From a virus, in IMG/VR virus record IMGVR_UViG_3300006112_000958, positions 1 to 33,937 of that record: a DNA stretch of 33,937 bases. One strand, 5' to 3'. A model generated the notes under the pieces. The model was not told the DNA's origin, did not search any database, and saw only the letters and a list, made by a program, of their open reading frames with translations. This document shows, piece after piece, positions 8,501 through 15,637 of the stretch (the first letter of the stretch is position 1; every line of letters starts with the position of its first letter). The translations under genes were made by a program, and so were the position numbers.

Positions 8501-9045
8501 GTGCTGAAACCAGTTACGGCTGTAAGATATGTAAATGAGCCTGTACCGCCGCTGATTGGAGTACCAGTAAGTGATCCAGCTGTTAAGTTGTTGGTAACAG
8601 TGGCAGATACCATTGTAGTATTACCAGATTTAACGTTGGCAAAACCAGCACTGGTTAAAGTTGTTAGAGCATTACCAGAAGTAGATGTCGCAATAGCTTC
8701 AAACGCTTGATCGTTTTCTACCCATACCCATGCTGTATTAACAGAACCGTAAGGACCAAGTGAACTGTAGTTACGATTTACCAAGAAACCAATATCGTAA
8801 CCGCTGATACTACCTGTATATCCCGAGTTGAAAACTACTAACGGGTCTTGAATATATGTGTTGATTGAGTTAATCGAACTAGTGTTACCGCTAACTGCTA
8901 AGTTACCAATAATAGTAACGTTAGAATTTAATGTTAAGTTTGCATTAAAGTTTGTACCAACCAGTGTACCAGGTACCAAACGTGTATAGTCAATTGTTTG
9001 TACTGTAATCTGGTTATTCTTAATTCTTGTCATGTTTCCCGACAT
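5545..9045 (-). CDS. Long repetitive tail fibre protein
   Basis: 1166 residues, the longest gene here. Start at 9045 is supported by AGAAGGA 7 bases upstream and an ATAAATA box at 9079-9085. Residues ~30-120 are the N-terminal module also seen in small neighbours (NVTIIGNLAVSGNT, DPLVVFNSG, IGFLVNR). Residues ~160-380 contain several 'GVVTNFSSGN..ITGG' repeats. From ~390 to ~820 there are at least six copies of a 'GTASTSTTTGALVV.GG.G..G' repeat with spacers. Around residues 935-1040 is the module RYNSTIGAIEWYNGTSW plus FNGDGATTAFTL, shared with 9278-11824 and 13841-14275. The tail ends NVSGSTVSVQF and VRLWRQYLPL. Likely an extended trimeric fibre; repeat number could vary by recombination. 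Confidence 0.88.
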   Translation of the reverse strand: MSGNMTRIKNNQITVQTIDYTRLVPGTLVGTNFNANLTLNSNVTIIGNLAVSGNTSSINSINTYIQDPLVVFNSGYTGSISGYDIGFLVNRNYSSLGPYGSVNTAWVWVENDQAFEAIATSTSGNALTTLTSAGFANVKSGNTTMVSATVTNNLTAGSLTGTPISGGTGSFTYLTAVTGFSTSNAQITGGSISGISLASTISYAANFSSPNVVVSGGYITGLANLQATNISGTTGVVTNLSSGNILVTGGAVNGLTTLGATTGVVTNFSSGNILVTSGSATGLTNLQATNITGTNGVVTNFSSGNAYITGGYISGDTSISGTTGQFTNFSTGNALITAAGITTLQATNFSSGNARITGGYADNFAIGANTAATGAFTTLSTSGVTTHNGNVVAASGTASTSATTGALVVTGGVGVTGNVNIAGNLSVTGTLTYINTNTEIVNGIEIVAGNLVANSGTASTNTTTGALVVAGGAGVSGAIYAGSIQNTPIGSTTASTGAFTTLTTSSTATANGNLVAASGTASTSTTTGALVVVGGTGISGATYIGGITSITNTTTNTGASTGALQVAGGAYIAGNLFVGGNINATVTAITTQYADFTGNAAGVGAVTAGIASGYVPEPMAIINSFGNANQYVGVINGQNINNGPLASADIFLSPGNGTYVDTYLDMGIASGTYNYPGYSLINPNDAYLFVYGNSTTGGGNLLLGTGYNNDIVFTVDGINTNNEVMRITRSNVVAIKSTTAASSTTTGALTVAGGAGVAGQLYASGLNGTTGSVTTLQATNFSTGNAVISGGYITTSNITTTGTAVHNGNIVAASGTASTNTTTGALVVVGGAGISGNINAGQSAVFNTSNGAGMDFIVKGATNNTLIWARPNSTYDSVIIGNSATASTAVNGAKLLINSTDTILLPVGTNAQRPGSIGFSDTTGMFRYNSTIGAIEWYNGTSWASASTSFTVIVSNQFNGDGATTAFTLTQSATTAGVIVSINGVVQIPTTAYSVSGTTLTFTEAPATGDVIDVRILTTTSTVTGLSSATGKAQVNVDDSAGITFVSTSSAGTVFTIPIGGGMVSNDANVSIASANTPTTIDSFSTSAYRTAKYILQVTNGTNFQSEEVLVVQNGTSSTLTTYGVLTTNGNLGIMSTNVSGSTVSVQFTAANAGNTVRLWRQYLPL

Positions 9046-9078
9046 AGCTCAATCCTTCTAAAATGGCTTCATTAATAT

Positions 9079-9085
9079 TATTTAT
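9079..9085 (-). promoter_or_regulatory. Late promoter-like box for the long fibre gene
   Basis: Minus strand CGATAAATAATA lies 33 bases before the ATG at 9045, with an AGAAGGA ribosome site in between. It matches the T4 late-promoter core. Confidence 0.65.
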
Positions 9086-9102
9086 CGTAACCGTGCGAAA
9101 TC

Positions 9103-9131
9103 AGTCCTTGCAGGCTGTTTTTGGAAGGACT
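9103..9131 (-). other. Hairpin between fibre genes
   Basis: AGTCCTT and AAGGACT form a 7-base-pair stem with a 15-base loop, just past the end of the fibre-tip remnant. There is no T tract on the minus strand, so it could be a decayed terminator or an RNA-processing hairpin. Confidence 0.4.
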
Positions 9132-9142
9132 CGGGGAAAATG

Positions 9143-9265
9143 TTAAACGTTGAAGTAAGTACGTTGGATTCTAATGCTACTAGAAACTGTACCTTGTGCT
9201 AGCAAATTAACAGTTGATCCGTTAATGTTTGCTGAGTACGTGATGGTGTTTACACTAGTATTTAG
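9143..9265 (-). pseudogene. Remnant of a fibre C-terminal tip
   Basis: Forty codons with no ATG, GTG or TTG near their upstream end, ending in TAA. The sequence reads ...TITYSANINGSTVNLL...IRIQRTYFNV and aligns by eye with the end of the 1166-residue fibre (NVSGSTVSVQF...VRLWRQYLPL). It is in the same frame as the tail-collar gene just upstream, separated by that gene's TAA at 9278-9280 and another TAA at 9266-9268. The simplest reading is that an older fibre ended here and a tail-collar tip replaced it by recombination. Stop-codon readthrough is an alternative but would have to pass two TAA codons. Confidence 0.65.
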
Positions 9266-9277
9266 TTAAAACAAAAA

Positions 9278-11824
9278 TTATGCCTTCATAATGTAGCATA
9301 ATGAGTAGTATGGCGGCAAGTTTGCATTGGTACCAGAAGAACCTGCAGAATTTACACTAATACCTGTAGATGCTGAACCAGTGTTATAAACTGGCCTAGT
9401 AGTTGTGTAACTGCCACCAGATAGTGGAACTGTCTGAGTTAAATCATATCCCCCATAACCCGGAGCTGATAGTTGGCCTGAAAGAATGAAAGCTCCGCTG
9501 CTCAATTCATAACTAGCAGTTCCAAAATTGTGAGCATGCCCAGGATCACTAATTCCGTGACTATGGCTTACTACTATAGCATCTTTGCTACCGCCTGTAT
9601 CTCCCACAGCATAAGTGTTGCCGGCACCAACAATAAATCTATCTCGCAAGTCGGGAGTTCCGTTAGAGCCGTTACACAGGTACCAACCGTATGGAATTGT
9701 TGTACTTGAACCTGACCACATCATAATAATACCTGTTGGTAACATGTTGTGTACAAACGCCGTAGTTGCTAATTGTGTGTTATTAGCAGAAATATTTGCT
9801 GTAGGAGCAGTTGGAATACCGGTCAGTGCAGGACTTGCTACTGGAGCCAATGTGGCTATAGTTGCATTAGCTGCTGTCACGTTAGCGTTTACGCTGGTAA
9901 TAGAACTTATGATAGCATTAATACTGTTTGCATCAGTTGCTAAATTGGCAGCAATTTGACCCAATGTAGCAAGTGTACCCGGAGCAGAACCAATTAAATT
10001 ATTGATTGCTGTATTAATCGAAGTGCTTGTGTATGTTTGATTATATGAGTTTGCTGTGGCAATGGCCAAGTTAGCGGCGGTCACGTTTGCATTAATTGCG
10101 GAAATTGATGTAGTTGTATATGTTTGATTATATGAGTTTGCTGTGGCAATGGCCAAGTTAGCGGCGGTCACGTTTGCGTTGATTGCAGAAATTGATGTAG
10201 TTGTATATGTTTGATTATATGAGTTTGCTGTAGTAATCGCCAAGTTAGCGGCAGTCACGTTTGCATTAATTGCGGATATAGTAGCATCTGTTCCTGCGGC
10301 CAAGTATGTAGCCACATTGGCATTGCTGTAGGTTGCAATTGGTGCTCCGCCCAATGACAATGTGTTGCCTGCCACACTTAATGCTGTGCCACCAAAATAG
10401 ATAGTGTTGCTACTTACATATAACGATTTCCATTGTTGAGTTGGACTGCCTAGGTTATAGGTTACGTTAGCACCGGGTATTACATTTCCGTTAACTACGA
10501 TATCATTATCAAAAATATTATCTTTTACAATGCTTACTGCTAAAAAGCGTACATCAATCACGTCAGATGACAATGGTGTTTCTGTAAATGTAATCTGATT
10601 TCCAGTCACATTGTATGACGTTATTGGCTGTTGTACAGTACCGTTAATACTAACTAAAATACCAGAAGTAGTTGTGCCTTGATTTAGTGTAAAGGTGTTT
10701 GTGGCGCCGTCACCATTAATAATTTGATCATTAATTTCGCTGATAACACTAATCCAACTAGTTCCGTTATAAAATTCTACTGTATTGTAGTCACTGTTAT
10801 AGCGTATTTGTCCCGATGCTGGACTCGCTGGACGAGCAGTATTCCCACCAATTGGAACTTGCAATGCCCCTGTACCTAAAAACGTTACGACATTTCCTGT
10901 TTGTCCAGAAATATAATCAGTATAAACATTACCATAGAATTTTGCAATTACATTGCCAGCAGTAATGTTACCTGCGGTTGAAATAGTATTGCTACCAAAA
11001 GAGGCTAGAAATACTGCTACGTTAGCATTTCCATAGTTACTGAATACCACTGGTGCACCGTTGGCATAGAAGAAATTATTAGTAAGAAGATTACCTGTTG
11101 CGGTATTACCAGTTACTGTTAGATTTGTAAGAGTTTGAGAGCCTGATATGTTTCCGAGCACATTACCAACAAGAGTTCCAACAAAATAATTAGAACTAAC
11201 ATTGCCCCCAAATGTTACACCGGTGTTGCCTGTAATAGTATTTCCATTGATGCTGATAGTACCAATATTCAAATTAGCAAAATTAGCAATGCCTTTGACC
11301 CCCGTATAACGAGCACCAACTACATAAACTACGTTAGCTACGTTAGCAACAGGAGTTGGTACGTTAGTATCAGCAAAGTTCACGATACCAGCAGAATAGT
11401 CAAAGTACCATGAGTCACTGTTACCAGATCCGCCTACTGGCAAGTTAACCAAACTCTGTGGATTTGATTTACCAGGAGGTCCTGCATATAATTGTAGCTG
11501 ATAACCAGCACCAAATTGTGGGCTGATCCAGTCAGTTAAGTTTGTTGCCCAGGTTTCTTGTGCTGTGCTTTCACTGAGTGCTGATGCCTGTACTGTAGAA
11601 CTTAAACTATCTCTATAGACTGTGACCACGCTACTGTTACTTGCAGGAAGAGTAGTAACATTGGGAATATAATAATCTTGTTGCCAAACAGTAGAACCAG
11701 GACTTAACTGTGGACTAGCATTAGCTTCGTTAGCTGGCGATTTTGCTGTACTCGTGTCTGTCTTAGAAACCCCACTAAGTTTCTTGTACAATATATCGAC
11801 TAGTTGTGTTTGAGATATTGTCAT
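9278..11824 (-). CDS. Tail fibre protein with C-terminal tail collar domain (gp12-like tip)
   Basis: 848 residues. The N-terminus (LVDILYKKLSG, then YYIPNVTTLP and WYFDYSAGIVNF at ~30-160) resembles virion-attachment regions of fibre genes in aquatic T4-type phages. The middle holds the shared RYNSDYNTVEFYNGTSW and INGDGATNTFTL modules, a YNLGSPTQQWKSLY step and three tandem 29-residue copies of 'INANVTAANLAIATANSYNQ'. Residues ~700-848 are a tail collar domain: PTGIIMMWSGSS, PYGWYLCNGSNGTPDLRDRF, and HSHGISDPGHAH, the His-rich motif that in T4 gp12 binds zinc. The end (NLPPYYSLCYIMKA) is standard. In T4 this domain forms the short-tail-fibre head that binds lipopolysaccharide; receptor binding here is inferred. 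Confidence 0.9.
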   Translation of the reverse strand: MTISQTQLVDILYKKLSGVSKTDTSTAKSPANEANASPQLSPGSTVWQQDYYIPNVTTLPASNSSVVTVYRDSLSSTVQASALSESTAQETWATNLTDWISPQFGAGYQLQLYAGPPGKSNPQSLVNLPVGGSGNSDSWYFDYSAGIVNFADTNVPTPVANVANVVYVVGARYTGVKGIANFANLNIGTISINGNTITGNTGVTFGGNVSSNYFVGTLVGNVLGNISGSQTLTNLTVTGNTATGNLLTNNFFYANGAPVVFSNYGNANVAVFLASFGSNTISTAGNITAGNVIAKFYGNVYTDYISGQTGNVVTFLGTGALQVPIGGNTARPASPASGQIRYNSDYNTVEFYNGTSWISVISEINDQIINGDGATNTFTLNQGTTTSGILVSINGTVQQPITSYNVTGNQITFTETPLSSDVIDVRFLAVSIVKDNIFDNDIVVNGNVIPGANVTYNLGSPTQQWKSLYVSSNTIYFGGTALSVAGNTLSLGGAPIATYSNANVATYLAAGTDATISAINANVTAANLAITTANSYNQTYTTTSISAINANVTAANLAIATANSYNQTYTTTSISAINANVTAANLAIATANSYNQTYTSTSINTAINNLIGSAPGTLATLGQIAANLATDANSINAIISSITSVNANVTAANATIATLAPVASPALTGIPTAPTANISANNTQLATTAFVHNMLPTGIIMMWSGSSTTIPYGWYLCNGSNGTPDLRDRFIVGAGNTYAVGDTGGSKDAIVVSHSHGISDPGHAHNFGTASYELSSGAFILSGQLSAPGYGGYDLTQTVPLSGGSYTTTRPVYNTGSASTGISVNSAGSSGTNANLPPYYSLCYIMKA
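10034..10280 (-). repeat. 87-base tandem repeat, about three copies
   Basis: The plus-strand string TGTTTGATTATATGAG recurs at 10034, 10121 and 10208, exactly 87 bases apart, and the sequence between is nearly identical. It encodes 29-residue heptad-like units in the 848-residue fibre. Near-identity at DNA level suggests recent duplication. Confidence 0.9.
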
Positions 11825-11825
11825 A

Positions 11826-13832
11826 TTAGTTAGTTGGATTCGCTATACTTAATGCTGTTAAACTTTGACCGCTAGTTAGTTTAACACGAATATAAATTTC
11901 GTTACCGGTTGAGCCAGTTGAACTTGCTGTACCAAATGTGCAGGTATAGCTACCACCACTGACCAAACTGTTTAATACTGCGGCACCGCCTGTAGCACAA
12001 CCAGCACTACCATTACCGCCTGTACCTGTTCCTGGTACTCCTGAACCTGCGTAAGCCACTGCCATATTGATCCAACCATTAGTTGGTGCAGCTGTGGTGT
12101 CGATTGTGCTACCGGGTAGTGATACCCATAATCCAGCAATGGTTCCTGAGTAACTAATGTTAAATTTACTTACTGCACCTTTGGTCCATTTGAATGTAAA
12201 GTATTGACTAGCACTACGTCCAGAACTCAAATTAGGACCAACTGGCAAGTAGCCTGTTGAATAATTTGTTACGTCATATTTTAATACTGCGGCAACCACT
12301 GTAGCATCTGTTGCTAGTAGTGTACTAGTTTGACTGTTAAATGTTGCTTCACTACCTGTGTATGTGGGAGTATCCGCAGCTGTTCCGCCGTCAGGATTAA
12401 CTATGCGATATGCGGCACTAGCACCAGTATAGCTATTAGTGATTGCTGTTTCTTCAATCTGTGTTGTTGTACCAGTTTTATACAAAATTGTTACACCCGG
12501 ATTAATTGTACCCGATGAACCCAGCGCATATGGATTACTAAACGTAATGCTTGGTCCGCTGGTACTAGATCCAAACCCCGATACAATGCCGACTGGAGTT
12601 TCAAAATATTGACTGCTGGTTAGATTGCGACTTAACGGAACTGAGACTGTGGGACTAAAACTTGAATATGTAGGTAGTGTTGGTACACCAAATGCACCAC
12701 CAGAGCCAACACCAAACGGACTAGCAAGGTACATATCACCACTCAAATTGGTTACGTTACCTTTGATCTTAAAGGTAGTGCTTGAGTTAAAGTGTGGAAT
12801 AGTACTAGAGTAAGTTGTGCTATTGCTGGTTAAGGTTACGCTGGTATTGCTGACTGTGGGTGTTCCTGGATTACTTGAGTCGTAATACCAAGTTGCATTA
12901 TTTGTTTGTGTGCTTGTGCCAGAATCTGTAATATACACACGATTCCACCCTGCAGATATACCGCCAGTGGCTGTTGCATAAGTTGAAAATACTGTCCAGA
13001 AGCCAGCAGTCACTGAGCTTAGGACATTATGATAGTCCTGAACATTATAAACATACAAGTTACCATTGGTAGTATTACCGTTAGAACCATTTAGTGTTAC
13101 GTTACCATTTGGTGTTCCATTAACATAAGCAGTAACAGTTCCTGTACTACCAGGACCAACGTTGGTAACTGCTGTGGTTGTAAATACTGCTGAACGAACT
13201 GCGTTGACTGCTGTGCCAGCACTGACAGATAAATTACCCCAGCCACTGTTGTCAGTTTGAACAAAATTGGTCATTAGTCCAGCTGTAGTTGCTGTGGAGA
13301 TTGAAATAGTTGTTGCGTTAGGAAAGTTTGGAGGACTCTGCGGAACCAGTTTACCTAGTACATAATTTAAACTTGCAATAGCGTCAGTAACCTTTGTTGT
13401 CTGTGTTAATGATACCGCATTGCTTACCAATGCCTGTACTGTGTTTGCGCCTAGTGTAATTGCATTGCCGGTCAAACCAGTTTGATTAATAACTGTTTGA
13501 ACGTTTGCCCAAGTTAAGTTACCGTTACCGTCTGTGGTTAAAACATAATCAAGACTACCACCGCTGATGGTAATGTTAGAAGTACTACCAAGATTAATAA
13601 CACCTGTGTCACTGGTAATGGTGTTGTTTAAAATATATAAATTACCAATGTGTGCGTTACCAATTACTTCTAAAGGATAATTTGGTGATCCAGTATTAAC
13701 ACCAAGACGATTATTGTTTACATCAAAAAATACCGTTGGAGTATTTGAAATTAAATTTGTAATGGAGAGATTAGAGCCCGCTCTCTCAAGCGTTTGCTGT
13801 AACATTTGACCATTGATACGAGCAATTGCCAT
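11826..13832 (-). CDS. Large virion structural or fibre protein
   Basis: 668 residues; ATG at 13832 has a strong AGGAG ribosome site. The N-terminus (MAIARINGQMLQQTLERAGSNLSI, then FFDVNNNRLGVNTGSPNYPLEVIGNAHIG) is a pattern common in structural genes of aquatic T4-type phages, a 'decoy-free' start followed by a beta strand run. Residues ~130-170 may form a short helix (NAVSLTQTTKVTDAIASLNYVLGKL). The rest is Ser/Thr/Asn/Gly-rich beta structure, with Cys pairs near the end (GSAGCATGG, GGSYTCTFG). The next gene starts immediately after its stop. No catalytic motif is recognised. A fibre or baseplate-linked role is inferred from size, composition and operon. Confidence 0.8.
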   Translation of the reverse strand: MAIARINGQMLQQTLERAGSNLSITNLISNTPTVFFDVNNNRLGVNTGSPNYPLEVIGNAHIGNLYILNNTITSDTGVINLGSTSNITISGGSLDYVLTTDGNGNLTWANVQTVINQTGLTGNAITLGANTVQALVSNAVSLTQTTKVTDAIASLNYVLGKLVPQSPPNFPNATTISISTATTAGLMTNFVQTDNSGWGNLSVSAGTAVNAVRSAVFTTTAVTNVGPGSTGTVTAYVNGTPNGNVTLNGSNGNTTNGNLYVYNVQDYHNVLSSVTAGFWTVFSTYATATGGISAGWNRVYITDSGTSTQTNNATWYYDSSNPGTPTVSNTSVTLTSNSTTYSSTIPHFNSSTTFKIKGNVTNLSGDMYLASPFGVGSGGAFGVPTLPTYSSFSPTVSVPLSRNLTSSQYFETPVGIVSGFGSSTSGPSITFSNPYALGSSGTINPGVTILYKTGTTTQIEETAITNSYTGASAAYRIVNPDGGTAADTPTYTGSEATFNSQTSTLLATDATVVAAVLKYDVTNYSTGYLPVGPNLSSGRSASQYFTFKWTKGAVSKFNISYSGTIAGLWVSLPGSTIDTTAAPTNGWINMAVAYAGSGVPGTGTGGNGSAGCATGGAAVLNSLVSGGSYTCTFGTASSTGSTGNEIYIRVKLTSGQSLTALSIANPTN

Positions 13833-13840
13833 TTAGGCTC

Positions 13841-14275
13841 CTATGCTGGCACGTTGGTGCTGTTGATGTTATGTATAATAACGATTGTAGTTGGACTACT
13901 ACCTGTGTAGGCAGGCGGTATAGCTTGAAGTGTAATTATAGTAGAACCATTGACAGTATAGTTTGTGGTTGGCTGTTGGTAAACACCGCCAACAAATACT
14001 GCGATTGCAGTTGGGTCGCTTTCTGCTTGGCTCATAGTCCATGTTGCATTTACACCATCAGCATTGAAGCTGTCAACCACAAGTTGAACTGAACCAATTT
14101 TGGCAACTTGATTCCATGCGCCGTTGTAGTAAAATTCAATTCTGCTGGTAGCTTGGTTGAATCTAATTAGGCCACTGATAGGTGCGTCACCGTATGATGA
14201 ACTTGGCACGATCGGTAATTGCGCGGCTAAATTAAATCCTTTACCAATTTGAGGATTTTTGAGATATCTAGCCAT
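13841..14275 (-). CDS. Small virion protein, stand-alone fibre interaction module
   Basis: 144 residues, MARYLKNPQIGKGFNLAAQL. Its body is a single copy of a module built into two long fibres here: LIRFNQATSRIEFYYNGAW (compare RYNSTIGAIEWYNGTSW at ~935 of the long fibre), then FNADGVNATWTMSQ and QQPTTNYTVNGSTIITL (compare FNGDGATTAFTLTQ and QIPTTAYSVSGTTLTF). It ends IVIIHNINSTNVPA. The ATG at 14275 lies 2 bases after the upstream stop. Function is inferred as a structural adaptor or decoration protein; no enzyme residues are evident. Confidence 0.78.
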   Translation of the reverse strand: MARYLKNPQIGKGFNLAAQLPIVPSSSYGDAPISGLIRFNQATSRIEFYYNGAWNQVAKIGSVQLVVDSFNADGVNATWTMSQAESDPTAIAVFVGGVYQQPTTNYTVNGSTIITLQAIPPAYTGSSPTTIVIIHNINSTNVPA

Positions 14276-14277
14276 TG

Positions 14278-14586
14278 TTAAATTCCAATATAGCTTACAG
14301 TTGCTGTCACTGATAAATTGGCACTTGCGTTGGCATAAATTGCATCACCGTTTGCAAGAATAATTTTTTCTGTATCAACCACTAATGTATTAAATGCTGT
14401 CATTGTTACATTTGAATAGATAATGGTTGAAGAGTTGGCTTGTTTACCTGCTGGCACTAACCACACGTTAGCTGTAGCACTATTGTTAGTATAGTTGCAA
14501 AAGTGCATGACTGTGGTTGCACTATTATTTGTGCTAGTATAGATTGCACTAGCCACTGTTGTTACGTTTGCGTTTGTTATTGCCAT
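14278..14586 (-). CDS. Small beta-rich virion protein
   Basis: 102 residues, MAITNANVTTVASAIYTSTN. Preceded by AGGA with correct spacing. The sequence alternates hydrophobic and polar residues (ANVWLVPAGKQANSSTIIYSNVTM, then DTEKIILANGDAIYANASANLSVTATVSYIGI), which suggests a small beta-sandwich. Proteins of this size and pattern are common in structural clusters of aquatic myoviruses, but I cannot name a family. It is flanked by fibre genes with very small gaps, so it is likely co-expressed late and part of the virion. Confidence 0.75.
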   Translation of the reverse strand: MAITNANVTTVASAIYTSTNNSATTVMHFCNYTNNSATANVWLVPAGKQANSSTIIYSNVTMTAFNTLVVDTEKIILANGDAIYANASANLSVTATVSYIGI

Positions 14587-14596
14587 TTAATTCGTC

Positions 14597-15067
14597 CTAT
14601 CCAAATATAATCGAGAATGCCACTGCTGCACTCTTGGTTGCTAATTCTTGTTGGGTTCCGTTGGTGTTATCTACGTATAACCCAGACTTACCACTAGATA
14701 CAGTTCCAGTATAAAGGGTTACAGTATTAGCAGTATCAAATAAACTTATACCAGTAATGTTAATATTACCAAACGTTGCACCTGCGGTTAAAATATTACC
14801 GTAGGTAGTACCATTATTTGTCAACTGCCAACTGCTGGATGCTTCGTTCCAACGGATAGCTACGTTAGCAGGTCCTGTGGGACGAACTACACCAATAGTT
14901 GCATTTAAATTCACCGCTGAATTGGTATTAAACAGTAACACATCATCAGCATTAACTGTAGCACTATTAATAGTAGTGGTATTACCAACAACGTTTAAGT
15001 TACCATGAATTGTCATGGTGGGAACATAAACATCATACGTATCCGGAATTCGCTTTACTGTTGCCAT
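14597..15067 (-). CDS. Small virion protein with fibre N-terminal module
   Basis: 156 residues, MATVKRIPDTYDVYVPTMTI. The segment HGNLNVVGNTTTINSATVNADDVLLFNT matches the N-terminal module of the 1166-residue fibre (IIGNLAVSGNTSSINSINT), and VAIRWNEASSSWQLT matches its following step. A short strand-rich tail follows. The gene has an ATAAATA box 22 bases before the ATG and an AGGG ribosome site, and it starts a transcription unit that runs leftward through 13841-14275 and the large fibre genes. Role inferred: virion protein that may pair with the fibre N-termini. Confidence 0.78.
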   Translation of the reverse strand: MATVKRIPDTYDVYVPTMTIHGNLNVVGNTTTINSATVNADDVLLFNTNSAVNLNATIGVVRPTGPANVAIRWNEASSSWQLTNNGTTYGNILTAGATFGNINITGISLFDTANTVTLYTGTVSSGKSGLYVDNTNGTQQELATKSAAVAFSIIFG

Positions 15068-15089
15068 TGTAAAAACCCTAATTTAGTAG

Positions 15090-15096
15090 TATTTAT
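15090..15096 (-). promoter_or_regulatory. Late promoter-like box starting the fibre operon
   Basis: Minus strand GCATAAATAC lies 22 bases before the ATG at 15067 and shortly after a strong terminator. It matches the T4 late-promoter core. Confidence 0.65.
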
Positions 15097-15123
15097 GCTC
15101 GAATACAGATCGTGTTTTCAATA

Positions 15124-15148
15124 AAAAACCCGCCGGCGGCGGGTTTTT
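15124..15148. terminator. Bidirectional rho-independent terminator
   Basis: An 11-base-pair stem AAAAACCCGCC / GGCGGGTTTTT with a GGC loop lies 16 bases past the stop of the 15164-15622 gene. The flanking A and T runs make it work on either strand. Confidence 0.92.
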
Positions 15149-15163
15149 GTATGCTCAATTTAA

Positions 15164-15622
15164 TTAAGCGTATGCTACTTGTACAAATCCTGTTACACCT
15201 GCTGCTGCATCAACACGATATGTATTACTTGTTGTTGCTGTAGCTAAATGATAACGATATTTGTTACCAGAAAAATCATATACCCAACGATTTGTAATAC
15301 GACTAGCGTAAAAAGTTGTTGTATCTGCTTTGGTGCACAAAATAGTCATTTGACCAGTACCAGTAATACTACTTACTAAGGTAGCCACAGCTTTACTAGT
15401 ACCATCTGATACTAGAAATTTGTGTGTACCTTTTTGACGTAAGATTGACCCAGATAGTGAACCATTGCCGATGCTAACAGTTGGATTAATTTGACGGCCA
15501 GTTTGGCTTGTTAGACCGCCTGTACCGCCAAGGTAAGCACCACTGAGATACTCTGGACCAGTATAACGGTCAACTAATTGACCGCTTACTGAGTTGGTTT
15601 TTGTAATTTTTAGTTTTGCCAT
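15164..15622 (-). CDS. Virion decoration-type protein, short paralogue
   Basis: 152 residues, MAKLKITKTNSVSGQLVDRY. It is a paralogue of the protein encoded just upstream: both share MAKLKI(S/T)KT, a TGPE step, INPTVSIGNGSL / IHAQANTGNGPT, GTHKFLVSDGTSK / GEHKFLCSDGTTSK, NRWVYDFSGNKYRYH and the final GFVQV. It lacks the ~75-residue insertion of the longer copy. No known domain is recognised. Position right after the capsid block and abundance-type expression (own terminator) suggest a small head or tail decoration protein; this is inference. Confidence 0.75.
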   Translation of the reverse strand: MAKLKITKTNSVSGQLVDRYTGPEYLSGAYLGGTGGLTSQTGRQINPTVSIGNGSLSGSILRQKGTHKFLVSDGTSKAVATLVSSITGTGQMTILCTKADTTTFYASRITNRWVYDFSGNKYRYHLATATTSNTYRVDAAAGVTGFVQVAYA

Positions 15623-15637
15623 TTGTAACTATTCCAA

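Noticed and set aside
5545-9045. Diversity-generating retroelement target or CRISPR-like array suggested by the repeats
   Set aside because: No reverse transcriptase or template repeat is present, and the repeats are in frame, degenerate and protein-coding without uniform spacers.
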